Of a DNA stretch of 7,716 nt, positions 1-5,504 are shown piece after piece. Position 1 is the stretch's first letter. Each line of letters begins with the position of its first letter. The stretch spans positions 1-7,716 of the forward strand of contig JAJZDL010000138.1 of the NCBI GenBank assembly GCA_021851465.1, read 5' to 3'. The DNA comes from Acidobacteriota bacterium (GTDB lineage Bacteria > Acidobacteriota > Terriglobia > Terriglobales > Acidobacteriaceae). The position numbers were made by a program, and so were the translations under genes. A model generated the notes under the pieces. It saw nothing but the letters and a program-made list of their open reading frames with translations. It was not told where the DNA came from and made no database searches.

Positions 1-2154
1 CTTGGGATTGAACTGGATGTCGAGCGGCACAGAGAAGACATCGTGGGCGTTGGACAGATAGACCGAGGCCTGGAATGTCTTGCCGACCGCCTGGGTGGAG
101 TTGACCGGCAACATGGTCATGGTGACGGGCGGGCCGGAGGCGGCCATTGCCGGCGCGGCAGCGGTTCCGGTTGCGCCCGCGCCGATGGCTGCCGCTGTCG
201 CCCGGGCGACCTTGGGCGGCGATGGTGGCTGGGCCTGCTGCTGCATCTGCTGGACCATGGCGGCGGCGGCGTTGGCCGCGCTGGTGGTCTGTGTCTGGAC
301 CGGCCCTGCATCGAGGCCCTCCGCGAGGTCCCCGGCGGCTGCCTCGTCGAGGACGGCGCGGCGCAGTTCGATGTCTGTGCTGGTGCCGGTGTCGATGGCG
401 CGGGTGTTCAGGTGGGAGAGCATGGATTCGCGGACGATGTGGGGGATGAGGATGAAGACGACCTCGTCGTCCTGGATCTCCGTGCTGATGCTGCCGAAGA
501 GGTATTTGACCAGGGGGATGTCTGAGAGGCCGGGGGTGCCGCTGTTGGTGTAGTTGTTCTGTTTGCTGAGGATGCCTGCCAGGAGGCAGGGCTCTCCGTC
601 CTTCAGTTGGATGACCGCCTTGTCCTCGCGCTGGCCGATGATCGGTTCGGTAACGCCTTCGATGGTCACGGAGCCGCTCTCGGTGGAGACTGCGACGTCG
701 AGCTTGAGCGAGACCTCGCGGTCGAGGTGGATGGTTGGCGTCATGTCGATGTCCACGCCGACGTCGATGTAGGTGAACTGGGTCTGCACGCCGATGCCGG
801 CAGTGATGCCGGTGGCTGCGCCCGCCGAGTAGGAGCCGGTGGCGATGGGGATCTTGGAGCCGATCTTGAGGGTGGCGTCCTCGCCGTCCGTGGCGCGGAT
901 GCTGGGATTTTGCAGGACCTTGGTGTCTGTGTCCGTGAGCAGGGCGTTGAGCGTACCGCCGCCGATGGTGACCGCGAAGTTGGTGGCGTTCATGTTGGCC
1001 AGGGTGTCCAGCGTGAAGGCGGAGTTGCTGGTGGCCCCGGTGGTTGCGGCGGCGTTGGTGATGGCGTTGGGGTTGTTGTTTGCCTGCGGCGTGATGCCGA
1101 AGGACTGGGGAAGGCTGATGCCGAGGTTATTCAGTGTGTCCCGGTTGACTTCGAGGATGGCGACATCGACGACGACCTCGGCCTTGTCGCGGTCGAGGTC
1201 GTTGAGCAGCTTCTCCGCCAGCACGAGGTGCTCGGGCGGGGCGCGCATCACAATAGCGTTCTGCGACTGGATGAGATAGACCTTGTCGTCGGCGGGCAGG
1301 ACGTTGCGCAGGGTGGTTACAATCTCATTGGCGTCGGCCTGCTTGGTGACGTTGGTGAGGTAGAAGGTCTGTACGGCAAGGTCGTCGAGCGAGGTGTGCT
1401 TGGCGTGGGTGTCCGCGGCGACGAAGATGGTGTCCGTGGTGACCGGCTTGTAGAAGGTGCCGGAGATGTCGCCCACGATGCGCAGCGCGTCGGCCAGGCT
1501 GACGTTGGTCAGGTCCACGGGGACGCGCTTGGAGACGTAGTCCGGATCGAAGATGACGTTGAGCCCCGCCGCCTTGCCGATGGCCTGGTAGATGACCTTG
1601 CTGTCCTCAACCATGTGCAGGGTGATGGGCTCGTCGGAGAGCGGCTTGAGCTCGAGCGGCGCGGAGATGCCGGAGATGTCTTTTATCTCGGCGCTCTTGT
1701 CGCTGGCCCCTGTCAGTGGGGCCAGCATGGAGCCGGGCGGCCTGTCCAGGCCGCGCGTGATCTGGATCTCCTGCGCGGCGGCCTCGTTGCCGGGGTCGAT
1801 CTGGAGCGCGCGGTTGAACTGTGTGAGCGCGCCGGAGAGGTCGCCGTTCTGGCGGAGCACGCGGCCGCGGTCGACGTGCTGCGCGGCGGCCTGGAAGCGC
1901 ATCCTGTCGAGGCGCGCCTGGTATCGCATCTCTCCCGGGTTCTTCTGGTGGGCCTTGAGGTAGTCCTCGTAGGCGGTGTCGTAGTCCTGGCGCAGCTCCG
2001 CCTTCACCCCGCGGCTCTCCCAGCCTGCGGCGGTGACGGCGTGGGCGGGAAGGGGAGTGGCCAGTGCCGCAAGCAGGATGCATAGTGCGTAAACGCAACC
2101 GCGACTGGAGCGAAAAAAAGGCTGTGCGATCTGGAGCGGGTAGCTACGAGTCAT
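1..2154 (-). CDS. Secretin (GspD/PilQ family) with N-terminal TPR region and C-terminal cohesin-type domain; 3' end outside window
   Basis: Outer-membrane channel subunit of the type II secretion / type IV pilus secretin family. The frame is open from ATG 2154 to the left window edge (718 codons, no stop), so the C-terminus is missing. Residues 1-39 form a signal peptide: a basic N-region, a hydrophobic core (ALCILLAALA) and an AHA cleavage motif. Residues about 45-115 look like TPR helices (DLSGALTQFNRALQIDPGN). Residues about 174-340 resemble secretin N0/N1-type domains (ADALRIVGDISGTFY). The secretin core spans about 400-575, with VLQNPSIRATDGEDA, the GVDIDMTPTI strand, AVIQLKDGEPCLLAGIL and GLSDIPLVKYLFG. 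A Gln/Ala/Pro linker follows, then from about residue 675 a cohesin-like start (VGKTFQASVYLSNAHDVFSV). The start is uncertain because the frame stays open to another ATG at 2280. I prefer 2154 because it gives a normal signal peptide. The substrate and the rest of the secretion machine are not visible here. Confidence 0.93.
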   Translation of the reverse strand, partial: MTRSYPLQIAQPFFRSSRGCVYALCILLAALATPLPAHAVTAAGWESRGVKAELRQDYDTAYEDYLKAHQKNPGEMRYQARLDRMRFQAAAQHVDRGRVLRQNGDLSGALTQFNRALQIDPGNEAAAQEIQITRGLDRPPGSMLAPLTGASDKSAEIKDISGISAPLELKPLSDEPITLHMVEDSKVIYQAIGKAAGLNVIFDPDYVSKRVPVDLTNVSLADALRIVGDISGTFYKPVTTDTIFVAADTHAKHTSLDDLAVQTFYLTNVTKQADANEIVTTLRNVLPADDKVYLIQSQNAIVMRAPPEHLVLAEKLLNDLDRDKAEVVVDVAILEVNRDTLNNLGISLPQSFGITPQANNNPNAITNAAATTGATSNSAFTLDTLANMNATNFAVTIGGGTLNALLTDTDTKVLQNPSIRATDGEDATLKIGSKIPIATGSYSAGAATGITAGIGVQTQFTYIDVGVDIDMTPTIHLDREVSLKLDVAVSTESGSVTIEGVTEPIIGQREDKAVIQLKDGEPCLLAGILSKQNNYTNSGTPGLSDIPLVKYLFGSISTEIQDDEVVFILIPHIVRESMLSHLNTRAIDTGTSTDIELRRAVLDEAAAGDLAEGLDAGPVQTQTTSAANAAAAMVQQMQQQAQPPSPPKVARATAAAIGAGATGTAAAPAMAASGPPVTMTMLPVNSTQAVGKTFQASVYLSNAHDVFSVPLDIQFNPK

Positions 2155-2411
2155 GCCGATGTCGTGTACTTCCTTTGCGTCGAAGTTCCTTGCGCCAAAG
2201 TTCCGGCTTGCGTCGATCTTCTGCGTCCGTTCATCCGCAGCGCCGGGCGAGAAGCGCTTGCGGTTGAAGTGGTTTTTCATTCCCGATAGAGGTCTCGACG
2301 ACCCGACACAGGAGCCGGATGATTCCGTCCGGGATGCGGCAGACGAGGGGCCACACTCCGAGGCGACGGTTGCCAGGCCGTTGCACCCCTTGGACTTGTG
2401 GGACTCTGGTG

Positions 2412-2420
2412 AGTATAGCA
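2412..2420 (-). promoter_or_regulatory. Candidate extended -10 promoter for the secretin gene
   Basis: Read on the minus strand the bases are TGCTATACT, matching the extended -10 pattern TGnTATAAT at all positions except one. I see no convincing -35 at 17 bp, which is acceptable for an extended -10 promoter. Transcription would begin near 2405, leaving a leader of about 250 nt to ATG 2154 or about 125 nt to ATG 2280. This is a consensus match only. Confidence 0.35.
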
Positions 2421-2470
2421 TTCGGATCTCGTTCGGCCTCTTGAAGTGTTGCGCCATTTTGCCTGGCATT

Positions 2471-2492
2471 GGACGTATTTCGGACGTATTTC
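2471..2492. repeat. Perfect tandem repeat, two copies of an 11-bp unit
   Basis: GGACGTATTTC occurs twice with no gap. The 11-bp period is close to one helical turn, so the copies face the same side of the DNA, as expected for a tandem regulator site. It lies upstream of smpB (about 90 bp before its ATG) and about 50 bp upstream of the candidate secretin -10. It may also be a chance duplication. Confidence 0.6.
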
Positions 2493-2582
2493 CCTGCTCC
2501 AGAAATCCGGTGTGTGCCTGCTGGATAAACGTTAGACGTTGCAAGTGCGTACAGGTGAGTCCGGCACGCATGTTAAACTGAG

Positions 2583-3149
2583 ATGTTTCCTCCCGCGCCG
2601 CTTCATCTCATGCCCAGATCCCTCTCCAACCCGACGGTCGCCGCGCAGCCCAAAGCGGCGGTGAAGCAGAAGGGCCGCGACCCAGTGGCCGCAGGCGCGC
2701 GCGATGCAGCGTTCAACCGTTCGGCGAGCTTCAACTACGCTCTCTTCGACCGCTACGAGGCCGGAGTGGCGCTGCGGGGGACGGAGGTCAAGAGCATACG
2801 CGAGGGCAAGGCCAACCTGAAGGACGCCTACGGCCTGCTGAAGGACGGCGAGTGCTTTCTGCTGAACGCGCACATCGGCCCCTTCTCCCACGGCAACGCG
2901 ATGAACCACGAGTCGCTGCGCACACGCAAGCTGCTGCTGCACAAGAACGAGGTGCGCAAGCTGGAGGCGGCGACGCGGCAGAAGGGCTTCACGCTGATCC
3001 CGACGCGGCTGTACTTCCGTCGCGGACGAGTGAAGTGCGAGCTTGCGCTGGCCAAGGGCAAGCAGGAGTGGGACAAGCGCGCCACCGAGCGCAAGCGCGA
3101 GGCGGACAACGAGGCGAAGGCCGCGATCGCGCGCAGCCAGAGGCGTTAA
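2583..3149 (+). CDS. smpB: SsrA-binding protein SmpB (trans-translation factor)
   Basis: SmpB binds tmRNA (SsrA) and delivers it to stalled ribosomes, where the nascent chain is tagged for proteolysis and the ribosome released. The 188-residue product carries the full core at about residues 44-180: FNRSASFNY, GTEVKSIREGKANLKDAY, FLLNAHIGPFSHGN, NHESLRTRKLLLHKNEV, GFTLIPTRLYF and LALAKGKQEWDKR. A basic C-terminal tail follows, the part of SmpB that enters the decoding centre. About 40 residues precede the core, more than is usual for this 150-160 residue family. An in-frame ATG at 2610 would give 179 residues. Neither start has a clear Shine-Dalgarno, so the start is uncertain. It is divergent from the secretin gene. 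No tmRNA gene is visible in the window. Confidence 0.96.
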   Translation: MFPPAPLHLMPRSLSNPTVAAQPKAAVKQKGRDPVAAGARDAAFNRSASFNYALFDRYEAGVALRGTEVKSIREGKANLKDAYGLLKDGECFLLNAHIGPFSHGNAMNHESLRTRKLLLHKNEVRKLEAATRQKGFTLIPTRLYFRRGRVKCELALAKGKQEWDKRATERKREADNEAKAAIARSQRR

Positions 3150-3153
3150 GGCG

Positions 3154-3254
3154 TTTTCACCGATGGTGTAGAGTGTTGCGGGTCGAACAAGATGCGGGGA
3201 TTCTTCGCTGCGCTCAGAATGACAATTCATTTACCTCTACACCAATGGTGAAAA
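3154..3254. repeat. 101-bp intergenic inverted-repeat element with internal hairpin core ('HSERSEES' type)
   Basis: The outer arms, 3154-3173 and 3235-3254, are reverse complements at 18 of 20 positions (TTTTCACC, two mismatched bases, TGGTGTAGAG). Inside, 3199-3223 is a second, smaller dyad (ATTCT ... AGAAT around CGCTGCGCTC). Read in reverse it encodes the string CHSERSEES, which I recognise as a recurring artefact peptide of dispersed intergenic repeats in several bacterial phyla. It starts 5 bp after the smpB stop. No target-site duplication and no transposase are visible. It could be a MITE-like remnant, a REP-like element or an mRNA hairpin at the end of smpB. It has no T-run of a classical terminator. 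Confidence 0.7.
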
Positions 3255-3361
3255 TGTGTTAAGGCCCCCCGATGCCATGGAAGGAACCGTACGACAGGAG
3301 CGTCGCAAGGCCCCGCCTCGCGGCGCAACAAGGCCGCCCTCCCGGCTTATCTTCCAGTGGA

Positions 3362-4165
3362 TTACTGGTGCATCTGCTGTTGTTGCTGAAAGACCTGTTG
3401 CGGGGTGCCGACGCCGTTGGGCGACTGGGGATTGCTGGCGCCTGGAGAGGCCGACGTGGCGGTTGGCGCGTTCTGCGACGCGGTTGCCGGGAAGCTCGAT
3501 GGGGCTATCGTGGGCGGACTGACGAACGCGGGCGTGGGTTGCGCCTGCGCCGCGGACGGCTGCTGCGGGGGCTGGGCAGGCTGGCTGGGGGGCGCAGCCT
3601 GCTTGGAGGCTTGCTCGCGACTGGCGGGGAGGTCATCGTCGGAGGCGGAGGCGTCCGGGCTGGGTGGCGTGGGGCCACCGTTGCGCGGCGTCAGGACGAG
3701 CTCCTCGGGCACATGCGAGGGGCTCTCGCGCAGCAGGATGTTTGTGTCGGCGCCATCGAGGAGGTCGGCCAGGATCTGGGCCGGCGGGCCGGGGCCGTAC
3801 TTGCCGAAGACGCGCTGGTCTGCGACTCCACCGGTGATCTTCATGGCGGTCTTCCGCGCGATGTCGCGCAGGATCTGGTTGAGGCTGGAGTTGTCTGCGA
3901 CGATGGAGAGCTGCCCGTCGGAGTAGACGACCTCGGCCCGCTGCGCGGCAGGCGGCTTGGCGGCAACGGGCGCCGCGGCAGTCGCGGCTGTGGGCGTGGC
4001 GGCGGACGCGGGCTTTGCGGCGGTGGGCGGCGTTGCGGGCAGAGCAGGGGGCTGGCCTGGGGACTGGCCAGAGGATTGGGCGACCGAGAGGCTGCCTACC
4101 AGGAAAAGGCCGCCTGACAGAAAACAGAGGAGGAGAGGGTGTCGGGTTGTGTCGATGAGGTTCAC
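3362..4165 (-). CDS. Exported protein with STN-like (secretin/TonB short N-terminal) domain and Pro/Gln/Ala-rich tail
   Basis: The 267-residue product begins with a signal peptide (residues 1-30, hydrophobic LLLCFLSGGLFLVGSLSVA). An Ala/Pro/Thr-rich linker (about 31-75) leads to a folded segment at about 76-162. There, LSIVADNSSLNQILRDIARK and the following PPAQILADLLDGADTNILL match the beta-alpha pattern of STN domains found at the periplasmic end of secretins and TonB receptors. The remainder (163-267) is low-complexity Pro/Gln/Ser/Ala, ending in a glutamine run. The start is GTG at 4165-4163; no in-frame ATG would retain the signal peptide. No Shine-Dalgarno is evident, and a TATACC sequence just upstream could place transcription close to the start codon. 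It may be a periplasmic accessory of the neighbouring secretin, but this is inference from domain type and proximity only. Confidence 0.85.
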   Translation of the reverse strand: MNLIDTTRHPLLLCFLSGGLFLVGSLSVAQSSGQSPGQPPALPATPPTAAKPASAATPTAATAAAPVAAKPPAAQRAEVVYSDGQLSIVADNSSLNQILRDIARKTAMKITGGVADQRVFGKYGPGPPAQILADLLDGADTNILLRESPSHVPEELVLTPRNGGPTPPSPDASASDDDLPASREQASKQAAPPSQPAQPPQQPSAAQAQPTPAFVSPPTIAPSSFPATASQNAPTATSASPGASNPQSPNGVGTPQQVFQQQQQMHQ

Positions 4166-4281
4166 TTGTCTACTAGGGTATAGGACGCAGGCGGAGAGCG
4201 AAGGTTTTGTTTGCCGCGAATTTCGTCGTTGCCGGACGGGTGTGGCCCCCGTGTTGGCCCTATGCGCGTGGCGGCCGGGAT

Positions 4282-4334
4282 GCTATCTTGGAAGTCGTTT
4301 GTGTTGCCGATTGGCCTACCGGCCGGAAGATAGC
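4282..4334. repeat. Inverted repeat upstream of the nitroreductase gene
   Basis: GCTATCTT (4282-4289) is matched by AAGATAGC (4327-4334) across a 37-base spacer that includes a second small dyad, GGCCTACCGGCC. It ends 36 bp before the nitroreductase ATG. It could be an operator or an mRNA leader hairpin. The left arm also overlaps a weak extended -10 match (TGCTATCTT). No regulator is encoded nearby. Confidence 0.35.
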
Positions 4335-4370
4335 CATGGAAGAAGCAGCCATTCGAGACTGGAACGAGCG

Positions 4371-5030
4371 ATGACGACCAGAGCGGCGAAACATGAAAAG
4401 ACATTGGGCCAGGCGATCCGCGAGCGGCGCGCGACACCCAGCTTCGACGGCTCGCTCATCCCCGCGGAGGACCTGCGCGCGATCATCGAGGCCGGCCTCA
4501 ACGCTCCCAGCGGGTACAACATGCAGCCCTGGCGCTTCGTCGTGGTGCAGACGGAGGAACAGAAGAAGCGCCTGCGCTGGGCATCGTACAACCAGGGCAA
4601 GGTCGAGGAGGCCTCGGCGGTGATTGTGGCCTGCGGCGACGCCGACGGCTGGCGCAAGGATCTGGAACCGATGCTCGCCCAGGGACTGGCAGGCGGAATG
4701 CCGGAGGGCTATGCGGCACAGGCACGGAACAGCGTCCCCAACTACCTCTCGCACTTCTCCCGCGACGAGATGCACGGCTGGCTGAACAAGATGGTGACGA
4801 TCGCCACGACCCAGATGATGCTGATGGCGGAGGTGATGGGCTACGACACCGCGCCGATGGAGGGCTTCGAGCAGGAGAAGGTGCATGAGGTGCTGCGCCT
4901 GCCGTTGAGCTACTGGGTGGTTGCGTTGCTGGCCGTCGGGCACCTGAAGGGGCCGGACAAGTTCGATGGCGGGCGCTTCGATATGGGACACACAGTCTTC
5001 GGCGAGGAGTACGGGAAGCCGCTCAAATGA
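4371..5030 (+). CDS. Nitroreductase-family FMN-dependent oxidoreductase
   Basis: Cytoplasmic flavoprotein of the nitroreductase superfamily, whose members use NAD(P)H to reduce nitroaromatics, quinones or related electron acceptors. The physiological substrate cannot be told from sequence. The 219 residues show the family N-terminal FMN-binding signature: RERRATPSF at 17-25 (Arg17/Arg19/Arg20 region contacts FMN phosphate) and APSGYNMQPWRF at 45-56. A long central helical part follows, then the C-terminal VVALLAVGHLKG strand-loop that closes the FMN site. Length is typical for the family. ATG 4371 was chosen because GGA sits seven bases upstream and the family motif begins 16 residues later. 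The frame extends further upstream (to 3957), but that part is antisense to the STN-like gene and has no family similarity. Confidence 0.93.
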   Translation: MTTRAAKHEKTLGQAIRERRATPSFDGSLIPAEDLRAIIEAGLNAPSGYNMQPWRFVVVQTEEQKKRLRWASYNQGKVEEASAVIVACGDADGWRKDLEPMLAQGLAGGMPEGYAAQARNSVPNYLSHFSRDEMHGWLNKMVTIATTQMMLMAEVMGYDTAPMEGFEQEKVHEVLRLPLSYWVVALLAVGHLKGPDKFDGGRFDMGHTVFGEEYGKPLK

Positions 5031-5057
5031 CCCGTGTGGTTGCAGAAGGACCAGCGA

Positions 5058-5504
5058 TCAAGGGCCCAAGAGGCTTGCAATTTTAAGGATGCACCGATTC
5101 ACGTCTTGCGATAGCTGATGCTCCCAGAAACGGACCACGGTTGTTCCTTGCGCTCTCAGTTGTTTCGCAACCTTCCGATGTTGCAATCTGTTTCTGGCGA
5201 TTTTGGCCTTCCAGTAGGGCCGATTGGTCTTTGGAATGTGCCCGCATCGATTGCACCCATGCCAAAAGCAGCCGTCTACGAAGACTGCGAGGTTGTTCGC
5301 CGCAAAGAAAAAGTCCGGTTTGCCCGGAACCCCCTTCGGATGCATGATCCATCCGCCCATTTTGGCGCGCACCAACGCCATCCGTAGAACCATCTCGGTG
5401 CTTTTGTTGCCACGACTGCGGATTGCGGACATAATCTGGGAACGCAGAGGCGTAACATTGCTGAATAGGCCGCCGGGGAGCCGTGACTTGAGTATGCGTT
5501 CCAC
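5058..5504 (-). CDS. vsr: Very short patch repair endonuclease (Vsr family)
   Basis: Vsr nicks DNA beside T:G mismatches that arise when 5-methylcytosine deaminates, starting repair back to C:G. It commonly accompanies C5 methyltransferases, as here. With GTG 5504 as start the product has 148 residues. The family signature runs PLRSQIMSAIRS (19-30), Glu37, VPGKPDFFF with the metal-binding Asp64, VDGCFWHGC (76-84) and RFWEHQL (125-131). Cys79, Cys84, Cys87 and His129 are the likely zinc ligands, and His82 is the probable catalytic histidine. E. coli Vsr has a His where this protein has Asp77, and a Cys in place of His129; the DGCFWHGC/WEH version is common in the wider family. ATG 5432 is an alternative start (124 residues) but would remove the conserved RS of the N-terminal motif. 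The GTG start overlaps the divergent methyltransferase start by 11 bp. Neither start has a clear ribosome site. Confidence 0.9.
   Translation of the reverse strand: MERILKSRLPGGLFSNVTPLRSQIMSAIRSRGNKSTEMVLRMALVRAKMGGWIMHPKGVPGKPDFFFAANNLAVFVDGCFWHGCNRCGHIPKTNRPYWKAKIARNRLQHRKVAKQLRAQGTTVVRFWEHQLSQDVNRCILKIASLLGP
5475..5480 (+). promoter_or_regulatory. Ribosome binding site that affects the choice of methyltransferase start
   Basis: GGGGAG lies 13 bases before ATG 5494, longer than ideal, but only 7 bases before an in-frame TTG at 5488. Translation may therefore begin at TTG 5488, adding two residues to the product. The site lies inside the 5' part of the oppositely oriented vsr reading frame if vsr uses its GTG start. 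Confidence 0.5.

Larger units (their letters stand above)
2155..2582. other. Divergent intergenic region between the secretin gene and smpB
   Basis: This 428-bp stretch separates two genes transcribed away from each other, so it should hold both promoters. It contains a good extended -10 on the minus strand (2412-2420), a perfect 2 x 11-bp tandem repeat (2471-2492), and a small hairpin with arms CCGGA/TCCGG at 2315-2319 and 2328-2332. The part from 2155 to 2280 is open in frame with the secretin and may be an N-terminal extension or leader. An open frame on the plus strand here (2153-2581) shows no recognisable domain, and I do not call it a gene. Confidence 0.6.

Noticed and set aside
607..2085. 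Long open frame on the plus strand (492 codons)
   Set aside because: It is antisense to the secretin gene. Its Gly/Val/Asp-rich, low-complexity translation has no domain, while the opposite strand gives a clear secretin.
1607..2098. Minus-strand open frame of 163 codons, rich in Arg/Pro/Ala
   Set aside because: It is an out-of-frame reading of the secretin gene; the Arg/Pro/Ala bias is typical of shifted frames in GC-rich DNA.
2153..2581. Plus-strand open frame of 142 codons in the divergent intergenic region
   Set aside because: No recognisable domain, it overlaps the probable secretin leader and promoter, and its 3' end abuts the smpB start without an operon-like signal.
2532..3230. Minus-strand open frame starting MNCHSERSEES
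   Set aside because: It is antisense to smpB, and its N-terminus is just the translated intergenic repeat core, a known type of artefact.
3154..3254. Rho-independent terminator for smpB
   Set aside because: The dyad is long, but its arms are too far apart and no T-run follows, so a repeat element explains it better.
3272..4117. Plus-strand open frame of 281 codons, Gly/Arg-rich
   Set aside because: It is antisense to the STN-like gene, whose strand has a signal peptide and a structured domain.
4260..4991. Minus-strand open frame of 243 codons, His/Arg/Leu-rich
   Set aside because: It is antisense to the nitroreductase gene, which carries clear FMN-binding motifs.
5031..5057. Attachment site or direct repeat flanking the R-M module
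   Set aside because: I compared this gap with 7537-7585 and saw no shared repeat of useful length.
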